Notes: a model not told the origin generated them from the sequence alone. A stretch of DNA of 62,408 nt from Nitrospira sp. (GCA_005116775.1 SWDN01000011.1:169975-232382), one strand, 5' to 3'. Shown: positions 25,478 to 34,787, numbered from the stretch's first letter. Numbers and translations: made by a program.

Positions 25478-26854
25478 ATGCCACGCACCAAGAAATCCTC
25501 CACACAGACAGCACCAGTACCGTCAGCTACAACAGCCGGCCCGCCGATTGTGGCCATTATCGGTCGGCCCAACGTCGGCAAGTCGACGCTTTTTAATCGC
25601 ATGCTCGGCAAACGTACCGCAATCGTGGACGACGTTCCCGGTGTCACCCGCGATCGTAATTACGCCGACGCCACCTATCGAAATAGGCCGTTCCGCCTGG
25701 TGGATACAGGGGGATTAGACCTATCGGCCTCGGAAGGCATGCTGGCCCTCATTAAACGTCAATCTGAGCTCGCCATAGCAGAGGCAGACATCCTCATCTT
25801 GCTGATGGACGGTCGAACTGGGCTGACGACCCCGGACCAAGAAGTGGTCCGTCTCTTGCGCGGAACACCGAAACCATTGTTTGTCGCGGTGAACAAGATC
25901 GACACGCCCAAAGTCGAAACGCTCGTGGCGGACTTCTATCAATTGGGTACGGACACGCTCTATCCGATCTCTGCGGAACATGGCATCGGCATTTCCGAAC
26001 TCCTGGATGCGATCTATCCACTACTCCCAACCCCTGACGAGAACCCTGAACAGACGACGATGCCACGCATTGCTGTCGTGGGACGGCCAAATGTCGGCAA
26101 ATCCACGCTGGTGAATGCCGTGCTCGGGGAAGATCGAGTGGTGGTCAGCGATGTGCCGGGAACCACAAGGGACTCGATCGATTCGATCGCCACCTATCAA
26201 GAGCGTAGGTATCTGTTCACCGATACCGCCGGTATTCGTCGTCGTGGAAAGATCGATCGGGGAGTCGAAGGCTACAGCGTAGTCCGATCGCACTTGGCCA
26301 TCGGCCGGTCCGATCTCGGAATCTTGTTGCTCGACTCTGTAGAAGGTGTAACTGAGCAAGACACCAAGATCGCCGGGATCATTATCAAACAAGGGAGGGC
26401 CTGCGTCCTTCTGGTTAATAAATGGGACCTTCGTGAAGGCGATAGCCAGGCCCGGCAGGAGGTCGAACTGGAGCTTCGGCGGCGCTTTCCCTTTCTGACC
26501 TGGGCGCCGGTCCTCTTCGCTTCCGCGGTCCATCCAGATTCACTCGGCCAGCTCTTTCCGACCATTGATCGAGTATTTGCAGCTTTTTCAAAGAGAATCC
26601 CGACCGGAGCGTTGAACAAGTTCCTCCAGGAAATCCTCGCCACCCACCCCTTGCCGGTACGCAAAGGCAAACCGACCAAAATCACCAAGTCGGCCTTCAT
26701 GACCCAGGTTGCAACGCAACCGCCAGTCTTTGCATTGTTTGTCGGTCACCCGGACAATATCACGCCCGCCTACCTCCGCTTTCTCGAAAACCAACTCCGC
26801 GAAGAGTATGGATTCGAGGGAACTCCGATTCGTATGTTGGTTCGCAAGAAATAG
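25478..26854 (+). CDS. der: Ribosome biogenesis GTPase Der (EngA)
   Basis: Der is an essential GTPase with two consecutive G domains that helps assemble the 50S subunit. Both P-loops are intact: IGRPNVGKSTLFNRMLG (about residue 28) and VGRPNVGKSTLVNAVLG (about residue 205). Each domain has G2/G3 (VTRDRNYADA, DTGGLD; TTRDSIDSIA, DTAGIRRRGK) and G4/G5 (VNKIDTP; VNKWDLREGD). The C-terminal KH-like domain (NKFLQEILATHPLPVRKGKP, then YLRFLENQLREEYGFEGTPI) ends LVRKK. The start ATG at 25478 gives a short Ala/Pro/Thr-rich leader of about 20 residues before the first G domain; a longer upstream frame overlaps the YrfG-like gene and is rejected. The stop is 3 bases from a palindromic mobile-like element. 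Confidence 0.96.
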   Translation: MPRTKKSSTQTAPVPSATTAGPPIVAIIGRPNVGKSTLFNRMLGKRTAIVDDVPGVTRDRNYADATYRNRPFRLVDTGGLDLSASEGMLALIKRQSELAIAEADILILLMDGRTGLTTPDQEVVRLLRGTPKPLFVAVNKIDTPKVETLVADFYQLGTDTLYPISAEHGIGISELLDAIYPLLPTPDENPEQTTMPRIAVVGRPNVGKSTLVNAVLGEDRVVVSDVPGTTRDSIDSIATYQERRYLFTDTAGIRRRGKIDRGVEGYSVVRSHLAIGRSDLGILLLDSVEGVTEQDTKIAGIIIKQGRACVLLVNKWDLREGDSQARQEVELELRRRFPFLTWAPVLFASAVHPDSLGQLFPTIDRVFAAFSKRIPTGALNKFLQEILATHPLPVRKGKPTKITKSAFMTQVATQPPVFALFVGHPDNITPAYLRFLENQLREEYGFEGTPIRMLVRKK

Positions 26855-26857
26855 CCA

Positions 26858-27048
26858 GCCCGCATTATTCACGAGAGTTCGTGACGAAACTGCCGAGACG
26901 CCAAGCGAGACGGGCGCGCGGAGCCGCGAAGGAGAGAAGCATACTTGAACAGTATGTTGACCGACTAAGCGGCGAGCCCGCCCGCCGCCAGGCGCGTCGC
27001 AGCGGCGTATCGGCAGTTGCAGTAGAAGTCTTCGTGAATCATGCGGGC
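26858..27048. repeat. 191-bp MITE-like element with 17-bp terminal inverted repeats
   Basis: The ends GCCCGCATTATTCACGA (26858-26874) and TCGTGAATCATGCGGGC (27032-27048) are inverted repeats matching at 16 of 17 positions. A second inner pair, AACTGCCGA and TCGGCAGTT, is nested. No transposase is encoded. It begins 3 bases after the der stop. Size and structure resemble non-autonomous miniature elements; mobility is inferred, not shown. Confidence 0.75.
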
Positions 27049-27205
27049 TAGTTCAACTTCTGCCACTCTCACACCGTCTTTGTACACAACTCAACCCAGG
27101 ACGCCACGTTGTAGTCGGTATTCGCGGGATAATCACGCTTCCTGTTCTTGTCGTTTCGGTGCAACTCTTGCAGAGTCCGAACTCCGTTTTACTGAAAGGA
27201 CACGC

Positions 27206-27727
27206 GTGACCCAATCATCTCCACGGTACCAAGCCAACTCCCCTCAGGATGCTGCCTCCGTCATAGGGGGAGCTGCTACGCATGAAACACATGGAATTCC
27301 ACAACCGCTCCTCTCTTCTCCTGACTCCGGCATGATCGTGTTTTCCTCATCCGCCCGCATTCTGCACATGAATGGAGCCGCCCGCACACTCATGGCATTG
27401 TTCGGCGCATCCCATGAGCGCTGGCCGCAGATGGGACCGGAATCCATGCCGTCCATCCTCACAGATTTCTGTTACGACGTGCTAGCACAACTCCGACGTC
27501 GAATCGAGGCGCAGGACTGGACACAATTTGAGATGCGGCACACCTGTCACATGGTCACACCATCTCTCTTACTCACAGGGTTTGGGGTGCCAACCTCGTC
27601 CAATCGTGAGATCCGAATCATCTTGACCCTCACACCTCTGCCCTCCGATCCCGGCACATTCGCAGATTCTATGCGCCACTGCATGCCGGACAATGTACGA
27701 ATTCCCGCCGATAGCGCGACTTTGTAG
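27206..27727 (+). CDS. PAS-like sensory protein of unknown function
   Basis: This 173-residue protein starts at a GTG (27206) preceded by GAAAGGA. After a polar leader of about 40 residues comes a probable PAS-like fold: GMIVFSSSARILHMNGAARTL resembles the opening of a PAS domain, and EIRIILTLTPL resembles its final strand. No kinase, HTH or receiver domain is attached. A central segment (SILTDFCYDVLAQLRRRIE, then FEMRHTCHMVTPSLLLTGFG) contains two Cys and two His residues that could bind a ligand. It lies upstream of a secreted repeat protein and near a receiver and NtrC-type regulator, hinting at signal transduction. It may continue upstream in the same frame, but the leader overlaps the repeat element. 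Confidence 0.6.
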   Translation: MTQSSPRYQANSPQDAASVIGGAATHETHGIPQPLLSSPDSGMIVFSSSARILHMNGAARTLMALFGASHERWPQMGPESMPSILTDFCYDVLAQLRRRIEAQDWTQFEMRHTCHMVTPSLLLTGFGVPTSSNREIRIILTLTPLPSDPGTFADSMRHCMPDNVRIPADSATL

Positions 27728-27805
27728 AGCATCGCTCTGTGAGTCGCGGTCGTAGCGTCTTTCGCCTTGACTCCCCGCAGACATCATGATATTCGCATCA
27801 AGCTG

Positions 27806-28711
27806 ATGATGCATTCCGCACAAAGAAAGACTCTTCTCCCTGCGGCTCGCAACAACCCACAGACTGGCCGGACAGACTATTCATCTTTCCGTCGCAGGTT
27901 GCAGCGATGTGGGATTGAGGCTTTCTGTACCGGAGTGATCGGTCTCGCCCTCCTCAGCCCCGTCCGTGCTGAAGAGCCCCTTGTGTCGCCAGAAACGGGC
28001 TCGCCCCCAGCCGTTGAAACCCTTGCTTCAACCCCTGCCGCCGTTGACCCTGTCACGACTGATCCCTTCATCAGGCTCCGGGGGTCCGTGTGGCGGACCA
28101 AGGCCGGGATCGTCTTTCTGAAGACTCCGGTCGGACTGCTGACTCTCAGTTCCAAAACAACGTTGAAAGATCTCAAAGCCTCACAGGAAGTATGGTTTTG
28201 GGTTCACGAGCGTCATGTCGTCGTCGAAATCCGCAAGAGAGACGACGAATCGTTAGTCCATCGCTATCTCGGCGGACCGATGAAGCACGGGACCGATGAG
28301 CCGAAGACATTACACTGGTGGGGGCCTGACGGGGATCAGATCGTCCATGTCGGCACACAGGATGAACGCCTCACCAACTATCGAGAAGGAGATCCGCTGA
28401 CCGTCGAAGTCGATGAAACCAATACCATCAGCGGGGTGCATGATTTGCAATTCGACTTGCAGATCAGCCAACCCCCGACGGCCGGTGCCAAGGTGCAACT
28501 CCTGCTCTCAGGAACCGTGTCGAAACTCAAATCCAACTTCGTCTTTGTCCGCACCCCCATCGGCCTCGTCATGCTCAATTCGAAGATCGGCGTCCCCCAT
28601 GTGAAGGTGGGGCAACCGTTAACGTTACGCATCGATGATGAGCATGTGACCGTCACACTTCCAGCAACCGCGACGGCAACTCCTCGACGCAGCACCTCAC
28701 CAATCCCCTAA
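27806..28711 (+). CDS. Exported protein with two similar beta-domains, unknown function
   Basis: I do not recognise this family. The N-terminal part has a basic run then FCTGVIGLALLSPVRAEE, a plausible signal with cleavage after VRA. The mature part contains two copies of a module of about 50 residues: LRGSVWRTKAGIVFLKTPVG-LLTLSSKT and LSGTVSKLKSNFVFVRTPIG-LVMLNSKI, each ending in a V-V-E-I or T-V-T-L strand. A linker with HWWGPDGDQIVHVGTQ separates them. The modules suggest small OB- or SH3-like beta barrels in the periplasm. The start is uncertain: ATG at 27806 or TTG at 27767, both without a clear ribosome site. The Pro/Thr/Ala-rich tail is probably disordered. Confidence 0.6.
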   Translation: MMHSAQRKTLLPAARNNPQTGRTDYSSFRRRLQRCGIEAFCTGVIGLALLSPVRAEEPLVSPETGSPPAVETLASTPAAVDPVTTDPFIRLRGSVWRTKAGIVFLKTPVGLLTLSSKTTLKDLKASQEVWFWVHERHVVVEIRKRDDESLVHRYLGGPMKHGTDEPKTLHWWGPDGDQIVHVGTQDERLTNYREGDPLTVEVDETNTISGVHDLQFDLQISQPPTAGAKVQLLLSGTVSKLKSNFVFVRTPIGLVMLNSKIGVPHVKVGQPLTLRIDDEHVTVTLPATATATPRRSTSPIP

Positions 28712-28742
28712 CCTACATCCATACATATAGCGGCCCTGCTCG

Positions 28743-28947
28743 AGCAGGATGCTCAAAAAGGCCGTTCAGCAAGGCCGCAGCGAGCGAAGAGGCGAGGCGT
28801 ACGCTTCGGTACGTTGAGCCTCTGAGCGATGCGACCTGCCTGCGCGAAGCCGCTCCGGCGAAGGCAGGGAACGATGCCTGGTGAAAGGCGCGTCTTGGCG
28901 CGCCGGGGCTGGGCGGGTGAGAAGAGTGACTTTTTCAGCATCCTGCT
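28743..28947. repeat. Palindromic intergenic element, family A (copy 2)
   Basis: Arms AGCAGGATGCTCAAAAAG (28743-28760) and its near complement (28930-28947) match at 17 of 18 bases. The core contains GGCCGCAGCGAGCGAAG, GGCGTACGCTTCGGTACG and CTCTGAGCGATGCG, shared with the copy at 44091-44213. Relative to that copy it has about 80 extra bases (28840-28920) with a second palindrome (GGCGCGTCTTGGCGCGCC). Confidence 0.8.
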
Positions 28948-28970
28948 AGAGGCCGGGTCAAGGGGGTGAA

Positions 28971-29366
28971 ATGGCACATGAAAGGCAGTCTGCTGTGGTA
29001 CTTATCGCCGAAGACGATCGGGAGATGCGGAGTCTCCTCTGCGATGAGTTGTACGATCTGGGGGTGTCTATCCGAGAAGCGGCTGATGGAGACGAGGCTC
29101 TCCGAGCGGTGCTCGATATTCGCCCGGCGCTGATTCTCACGGATCTTCGTATGCCGGCGGGGGGACTAGATTATATCGCCAGGCTCCGGACGTTCGCACC
29201 GGGCGTGCCGCTCGTGCTGATCACGTCATTTGGAGATCAGCAGACGAAAGCCAGGGCCTTGGCCCTTGGGGTCGAAGCCTACTTTGATAAGCCGGTTCGC
29301 ATCAGCGAGCTAAAAGACGCTGTGAGGCGCCTCTTGGGCCCAGCTTTGGATGGAGTCATCGACTAA
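28971..29366 (+). CDS. Stand-alone response regulator receiver
   Basis: This single-domain CheY-like receiver has 131 residues. It shows the acidic pocket AEDDREM, phospho-acceptor Asp in LILTDLRMP, the switch Ser in LVLITSFGD, and the conserved Lys in YFDKPVR. There is no output domain, so it probably acts through a partner. AGGGGGTGAA precedes the ATG. The gene immediately upstream of the sigma-54 activator (29410) is likely co-transcribed, so the receiver may replace the missing N-terminal receiver of that activator, which instead has a PAS domain. Confidence 0.88.
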   Translation: MAHERQSAVVLIAEDDREMRSLLCDELYDLGVSIREAADGDEALRAVLDIRPALILTDLRMPAGGLDYIARLRTFAPGVPLVLITSFGDQQTKARALALGVEAYFDKPVRISELKDAVRRLLGPALDGVID

Positions 29367-29409
29367 GGTTTTGCTACAATGTAAGTCCTTTGGCCCTGAG
29401 TGGTGTGAG

Positions 29410-30789
29410 ATGGCCGGATCTCCAAAAGAATCTTCAACAATCCTTCCGTTCACAGACCCCATCCTCGCCGCTCGACTGGAAGCCATCAAACAGTTAGCCG
29501 GTGGGCTCTCTGAACGAGTCGCCGTCATGGATCGCGAGTTCAACGTGATCTACGCCAATGAGTCTGCATGGTCTGAAGAGGTCTCCCGTCGATCCGGCCA
29601 CCAGGCGAAGTGCTATGAGGCCTTCGCTCATCGGAACGATCCCTGTGGCACCTGCCCTGCGACAAAGCTATACGAATCGCCCGAGGTCCAGTCCGTAGCC
29701 TGCTCCATCGGAGGGGACGGCACGGCCTGTGGAATGCATCAAGCGTTTCCACTCGCATCGAGCAGCGGCGAGGTTGAAAATGTGCTGGTGTTGTTCAAGG
29801 CGCCGTCGAAGCCTTCGAAGCAGGCGAGCGGTGAGCGCGTGGATGTGAAATACGAATCGAAGCTGGGTGAACTGATCGGTTCGAGCGCGCCAATGCGAGA
29901 AGTCCTCGACATGATTCGGCTCGTGGCGGACAGTTCCGCGACCGTGCTGATTCAAGGGGAGAGCGGCACCGGCAAGGAACTGGTGGCGATAACGATTCAC
30001 CAGACCAGCTATCGGCGGGATAAACCCTTCGTCGTGGTCGATTGCGGGTCGCTGCCTGAAACGCTGTTGGAGAGTGAGTTGTTCGGCCATGTGAAGGGGG
30101 CCTTCACCGGAGCGCATGCCTCCAAACGTGGACTCTTCGAAGAGGCGGATGGCGGAACGATATTCCTGGACGAAATCGCCGATACGACTCCGGTCTTTCA
30201 AGCCAAGCTGCTGCGGGTGCTCCAGGAAGGGGAGATCAAGCGGGTTGGGGGAAACCAGCCGATCAAAATCGATGCGCGGGTTATTTCGGCGACGAATAAG
30301 GATTTATCTGAGCTGGTCAAGTCCAAGGCGTTTCGTCAGGATCTCTACTATCGATTGGCGGTCTTACCGCTCTACTTGCCGCCGCTCCGCGAACGGAGTG
30401 AGGATATTCCGCTGTTGGTGGAACATTTCATGGCCGAGACGTGCAAGCGGCATCGTCAGCCGATTCGAGCCATCTCGGCGGAGGTCATGCAGGCGCTGAC
30501 CGAAACCTCGTGGCCCGGCAACGTGCGGGAGTTGCAGCACTATATCGAGCGAGCGGTTGTGACGACGACAGGGCCTGCATTGAGCTGCGCGGATCTGGTC
30601 ACGGCGGGATCGAAGCCGGCGGAGCATGACCTCCGTTCTGTGTCGCGCGGCGCGGTGACGAAAGCTGAACGGATGCGGATCGTGCAAGCGCTTCACCAGG
30701 CCGGTGGCAATCGAGTCAAGGCCGCGAAGCTCCTCAAGATCAGCCGGGCGAGCCTCTACAACAAACTCCAGCAGTACGACATTTCCTAA
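29410..30789 (+). CDS. Sigma-54-dependent transcriptional activator with PAS domain
   Basis: This NtrC-family enhancer-binding protein has about 459 residues. Residues about 20-130 form a PAS-type sensor ([19 protein letters not shown]) with a cysteine cluster, [20 protein letters not shown], typical of redox- or metal-sensing PAS folds. The AAA+ domain follows: [19 protein letters not shown], Walker A GESGTGKE, the sigma-54 contact loop [15 protein letters not shown], Walker [12 protein letters not shown], and [21 protein letters not shown]. The C-terminal Fis-type HTH is [22 protein letters not shown]. It should activate sigma-54 promoters upon a redox or metal cue. ATG at 29410 is preferred over 29350, which would overlap the receiver gene. 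Downstream, across a gap of about 480 bases, lies the multicopper oxidase gene, a plausible target. Confidence 0.9.
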   Translation: MAGSPKESSTILPFTDPILAARLEAIKQLAGGLSERVAVMDREFNVIYANESAWSEEVSRRSGHQAKCYEAFAHRNDPCGTCPATKLYESPEVQSVACSIGGDGTACGMHQAFPLASSSGEVENVLVLFKAPSKPSKQASGERVDVKYESKLGELIGSSAPMREVLDMIRLVADSSATVLIQGESGTGKELVAITIHQTSYRRDKPFVVVDCGSLPETLLESELFGHVKGAFTGAHASKRGLFEEADGGTIFLDEIADTTPVFQAKLLRVLQEGEIKRVGGNQPIKIDARVISATNKDLSELVKSKAFRQDLYYRLAVLPLYLPPLRERSEDIPLLVEHFMAETCKRHRQPIRAISAEVMQALTETSWPGNVRELQHYIERAVVTTTGPALSCADLVTAGSKPAEHDLRSVSRGAVTKAERMRIVQALHQAGGNRVKAAKLLKISRASLYNKLQQYDIS

Positions 30790-31273
30790 TCTTCTGCCCC
30801 GAATCTCCCCAATGATCCTCATCGATCTGTCCAAGAATTTAGACAGCAGAACTCGTTGAAATTCTGTCATCTTTTTTCTTGCACGCGCGGCACTGTCTAA
30901 GACCGTGGAAAATCTCCTCGCTGCATCGCGGTCGGCGCAATCAGCATTTTTTTCGCTAAGCCACGGATCTCTTAGGCGAATGGCTCTTTCTCTCAGCATG
31001 CGGACGCTCCGGCATGTCCATTGCTGTAGAGCAACATCGCTGGTGAAGGTCTGGGTAATTAGGACCGGCCTCCGAATGACCCTCTCTTCCGCAAGGAAGA
31101 AACCTTCACCGGCTCTTAACAAAGGCCAAGAAAAAGCAAAGAAGCCCTCAGCTGTCAGCCATCAGCTAGATCAAGAAGATTGAATTACGGGCTGAGAGTT
31201 GACGGCTGATCGAGAGATCCAGATCAACCACTTGTCGATGGCGGCAGGTACAGCAAGAAGAGGAGGCCGAGGT
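30790..31273. other. Intergenic region upstream of the multicopper oxidase gene, with CAGC-type repeat
   Basis: No gene is supported here. At 31143-31215 lies a copy of the CAGC-type palindrome (CTCAGCTGTCAGCCATCAGC with an inverted partner GGGCTGAGAGTTGACGGCTG). I searched for a sigma-54 (GG-N10-GC) promoter because an NtrC-type activator precedes it; only imperfect matches are present. Confidence 0.4.
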
Positions 31274-33958
31274 ATGAAACGAGTATCGAGTTCGCGCAGC
31301 TGCCGCGCCTATCGCATGGCAGCAAGTCTGCCGGCAGCGCTGTTTGTCAGCAGCCTGCTGACAACTCCGATCGGGCTGGCTGCAGACCAGCACGCCAGCC
31401 ATGGCGACATGGGGGGCGCATCGGCGGAGAAGGTGATCTATCGCGAAGGCGGCGCAATCCTGCACGACCGTATGATGGAGGAAGTGAAGCGCCAACAGGA
31501 AGCCATCGGGAAGAAAGGCGGGTATAGCACCGGCGCGAACAGTCACATGTTACAGCAGGGCGTTCTGCTGGTTGCGGAGGATCCGACCAAAATCGCCGTC
31601 ACGGCCGGGCAGCGTTGTCCGGCGAATGTTCCGATCAAGGAGTATCACGTCTCAGCGATCAACATTGAAATCACGCTGAGCCGGTTTCTCGACTACTTCC
31701 CCGGGTACATGTATGTGCTGAAAGAAAATGTCGAGAAGGCCCGTGGCGAAGAAGCGGCGAACAGGGAAGCGCGAGAGAAGGAGAACGATCCCGGCGCCGT
31801 GTCGAACGGCTTGCAGGGTGACATTATTCAGCCGCTCGTGATTCGGGCCAACCAGGGCGATTGTCTCAAGCTGACTCTCCACAACGAAATCCCGGATGAC
31901 CCGACGAGCCTGGTGATCAATGGTTCATCTATGGTGGTGGCAGCGACCGGCAAGCCGGCGACCCCTTCGAACCCAGAAGGGACGGTCGCATCGGGCGGTC
32001 AACAGAGTTTTGAGTGGTACATCAAGCCGGATACTCAGGAGGGGGCGCGATTTTTTAGATCACACGCATCGCGCGAACAGTTCAACCAGGGCTTGATCGG
32101 CATGCTCGTCGTGGAGCCTCGCGGCTCACGCTATCTCAGCCCCTTCGACGGCAAGCCGATGGCGAGCGGTTGGGAAGCCATGATCGAAGATCCGAAGGGA
32201 GCCGACTTCCGGGAATTCGCGATTTTCTATCATGAGGCCGGTGATGAAGCGTTTCGCCTCTTGAACAAGAAAGGCGAAATGCTGCCCCAGCGCGATCCGC
32301 ATACCGATTCCTATCGGCCTGGCGCGCGGTTGCTGAATTATCGCAGTGAACCGCACGGTACGCGCATTGAGCTGCAAGCCCATATGGGCTTCTATGGTGA
32401 CGAGTCCATGGCCTATGGGTCTTATACCTTTGGCGACCCGGCCACGACCATTCCTCGATCCTATCTCGGCGATCCCGCCAAGTTCCGGATGGCGGGCGGC
32501 TCAGAGATCGTGCATTCGCACCACCTCCACGGCGGCTCCATACGTTGGGCGCGCCAGCCGGGAAACAGCAATCTCGACTTCGCACTATCGAAGAACGGGC
32601 CGGTGAAGTTTCCTGCAATCAGCGATCCTTCTGACCGTCTGGACGTGCAGTCCATCGGGCCGACGGAGGTCTACGATCAGGTGATCGAGGGCGGTTCGGG
32701 AGGCCTGCAAGCCCTGGCCGGTGAGTTCGTATTCCATTGCCACATCCCACAACATTATGTGACGGGCATGTGGGGCTTCTGGCGCGTCTACAACACGTTG
32801 CAGCAACCTGGTTTCCAGACTGACGTCATGAAGCCGCTGGTCGAACTGCCGGATCGCGTCGGCAAGATCAAGACCGGTACTCAATCGGATAAGCTTGTCG
32901 GGACTACGGTGGACTGGTATGGCGGCAAGAAGTACGAGATCACCAAGGACAAGACCGATTGGAAAGCCAATCCGGTCAAGGTCTCCATCAAGGATTGGGT
33001 GGAGATGATGCTCACGCCGCAAGGCAAGCCAGGCAAGAAGAACAGCGAGAAAGAGCAGACCTTGGCCTACGACTCGACCGTCAACGACTGGGCCTGGGAC
33101 GGGCAGAAGGCCATGAGCGAGCTTGAGACGACGTATGAGTGGGTGAACTACAAGTCGGCGACACCGGGCAAGCGGCAGGAGATTCTCTTCGATCCGCAAT
33201 CCGGTAAGATCGCCTGGCCATGGTTACGGCCGCATCTGGGGCGGCGCGTGCCGTTCTCTCCGAGCCACAGCGGCGCGCCCTGGCTGGAGCCGATTCATCG
33301 CCGCGACGACGGCAGCAACTCCACTGAACCGCCGAAACCGGGTGAACAAGGGCCCTGGAGTCTCTGTCCGGAAGGGGCGCCGCAGAAGTACTTCAATATC
33401 CACGCGATCACGTTGCCGATCACCCTCAAGAGGGCAACGGCCAAGACGCCGGCGATTGTGGATCCGGGAGGACTGCTCTACGTGCTGCATGAAGAAGAGC
33501 AGGAAGTCCGGAAGAATCCCGCCAAACAGATGCCGCTGGTGATCCGCGGCAACGTGCAGGATTGCATTGATGTCGTGTACAAGAGCGAGTTGAAAGATGA
33601 TGTGCGGCAAGGGTTCTCCAGCAAGACGAACCTGCATCCGCACATGTTCCAGTTCGACACGCAGGCGTCGGACGGCCCGATCATCGGCTTCTCCTATGAG
33701 ATGTCGTTGCGGCCGTTCACGATCCTGAAGGATGAGCATCCCGGGAAGGGCATGCCCGTGCCGATGAATACGACGATGGAGGCCGATGCCGCGAAGGGGA
33801 CGTCCAGCATCAAGGTAAAGGACGCCTCGCGCTATCACGTCAAGACCGAGTTGGGCGTGGGCATGGACGAAGTGGGTGCATTCGAGTCGGCCCGCATCAG
33901 CAAGATCGAAGGCAATACGATCATGTTCGAGCGGCCGCTGAGGTATATGTCGATCTGA
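31274..33958 (+). CDS. Multicopper oxidase-like exported protein (3'-truncated)
   Basis: This 894-residue exported protein (signal YRMAASLPAALFVSSLL, cleavage after LAA) has cupredoxin repeats of the multicopper oxidase superfamily. The first part carries EIVHSHHLHGGSIRWARQ and the type 1 copper segment FVFHCHIPQHYVTGMWGFW (Cys, two His, Met). A second set begins with YFNIHAITLPITLKRATAKT and has LHPHMFQFDTQASDG, an expected copper-site strand, but no second HCH...GM segment follows. The frame stops soon after MFERPLRYMSI at 33958, and the downstream DNA is already coding for a sigma factor in another frame. The 3' part therefore appears missing. GAGG precedes the chosen ATG. Large multicopper proteins of this type are recalled from Nitrospira; the substrate is unknown. 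Confidence 0.75.
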   Translation: MKRVSSSRSCRAYRMAASLPAALFVSSLLTTPIGLAADQHASHGDMGGASAEKVIYREGGAILHDRMMEEVKRQQEAIGKKGGYSTGANSHMLQQGVLLVAEDPTKIAVTAGQRCPANVPIKEYHVSAINIEITLSRFLDYFPGYMYVLKENVEKARGEEAANREAREKENDPGAVSNGLQGDIIQPLVIRANQGDCLKLTLHNEIPDDPTSLVINGSSMVVAATGKPATPSNPEGTVASGGQQSFEWYIKPDTQEGARFFRSHASREQFNQGLIGMLVVEPRGSRYLSPFDGKPMASGWEAMIEDPKGADFREFAIFYHEAGDEAFRLLNKKGEMLPQRDPHTDSYRPGARLLNYRSEPHGTRIELQAHMGFYGDESMAYGSYTFGDPATTIPRSYLGDPAKFRMAGGSEIVHSHHLHGGSIRWARQPGNSNLDFALSKNGPVKFPAISDPSDRLDVQSIGPTEVYDQVIEGGSGGLQALAGEFVFHCHIPQHYVTGMWGFWRVYNTLQQPGFQTDVMKPLVELPDRVGKIKTGTQSDKLVGTTVDWYGGKKYEITKDKTDWKANPVKVSIKDWVEMMLTPQGKPGKKNSEKEQTLAYDSTVNDWAWDGQKAMSELETTYEWVNYKSATPGKRQEILFDPQSGKIAWPWLRPHLGRRVPFSPSHSGAPWLEPIHRRDDGSNSTEPPKPGEQGPWSLCPEGAPQKYFNIHAITLPITLKRATAKTPAIVDPGGLLYVLHEEEQEVRKNPAKQMPLVIRGNVQDCIDVVYKSELKDDVRQGFSSKTNLHPHMFQFDTQASDGPIIGFSYEMSLRPFTILKDEHPGKGMPVPMNTTMEADAAKGTSSIKVKDASRYHVKTELGVGMDEVGAFESARISKIEGNTIMFERPLRYMSI

Positions 33959-34485
33959 TCTATCGATACGCCTATCGCCTCTGCGGCGAAGTGGAATCGG
34001 CAAAGGATCTCGTTCAAGAAACCTTTCTCAATGCCTACCAAGGACTCAAAGATTTTCGAGGCGAGTCACAGATCTCCACCTGGCTGTACACGATCGCCTC
34101 ACGAGCCTGCATACGAATGCGGCGCAAGCGCAAAGGGCAACCGGAGCACGAGCTGTCGATCGAGGAGTTCATCCCCACTTCCGAGGGAGAGTTTCGCCTC
34201 CAGATCCCAATGGACGGGTTCAGCCCCGAAGAGGCGCTACAGAACAAGGAACTCCGGCAGGCCCTCGACCAGGCGATCGAGAAGCTGCCGAAAAAATATC
34301 GGATGGCCCTGGTGCTCCGCGATATGGAAGGGTTGAGCGCCAAAGAAGTGGGAGCCATCATGGGCTTGAATGAGCGTGCCGTAAAATCACGACTGCACCG
34401 AGCGCGTCTGTTTGTGCGGCGGGAACTCAGCGCTCGCGGTATCACTCACCACGATGACCAGAATTCTGGAGGCTTGCGTTCATGA
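33943..34485 (+). pseudogene. ECF RNA polymerase sigma factor, 5' end missing
   Basis: The frame reads VYVDLIYRYAYRLCGEVESA then KDLVQETFLNAYQGLKDF, the region 2 signature of ECF sigma factors. RGESQISTWLYTIASRACIR continues it, and region 4 follows (ALDQAIEKLPKKYRMALVLR, MEGLSAKEVGAIMGLNERAV, KSRLHRARLFVRREL). Everything before region 2.1 is absent: upstream the frame runs into the multicopper oxidase gene without a start codon. The only internal candidate is GTG at 33991, which would omit part of region 2. It overlaps the anti-sigma gene by 4 bases (ATGA). The anti-sigma partner and cupredoxin downstream form a typical ECF operon, so the intact gene was probably functional before the junction arose. 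Confidence 0.8.
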
Positions 34486-34787
34486 CCAAGAAAAAGCCGT
34501 CGGCGCCAAAAAAACGGTCCAAGCCATCGTCTCCCAGCCACGCACATGGCGAAGGACATTGCCTAGATCTTCTCCGGCAGTTATCGGCCTACATCGATGA
34601 TGAGCTCCCTTCCGATATTTGCCTAGAGGTCCGACGCCATCTAGGAGCCTGCCCGAACTGCGAGGTCTTTATCGCCTCCCTCCAGCATACCGTCACGCTC
34701 TGCCGACATCGTCCAGCCCCACAGTTGACGTCGGTCGACCGGATGAACATGCGCCGCGCAATCCTGAATGCGGCCAATGCACGATGA
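34482..34787 (+). CDS. Zinc-finger anti-sigma factor
   Basis: This is a 101-residue soluble protein without a membrane helix. The ZAS (zinc-binding anti-sigma) motif is visible: HGEGHCLDLLRQLSAYIDDE, then LEVRRHLGACPNCEVF, giving the H-x3-C-x2-C arrangement that holds zinc. It would bind the ECF sigma factor encoded just upstream, with which it overlaps by 4 bases. Release may follow oxidation or metal stress, as for other ZAS proteins, but the stimulus cannot be read from the sequence. The N-terminal 25 residues are a basic Lys/Pro/Ser-rich tail. Confidence 0.85.
   Translation: MTKKKPSAPKKRSKPSSPSHAHGEGHCLDLLRQLSAYIDDELPSDICLEVRRHLGACPNCEVFIASLQHTVTLCRHRPAPQLTSVDRMNMRRAILNAANAR

Noticed and set aside
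25404-25647. Extended N-terminus of the YrfG-like phosphatase
   Set aside because: The extension overlaps the start of der on the other strand and lacks similarity to the family, which begins just before the DxDGT motif.
30790-31273. Sigma-54 promoter before the multicopper oxidase gene
   Set aside because: Only near matches to GG-N10-GC were found (spacing off by one or missing bases), so it is not listed as a promoter.
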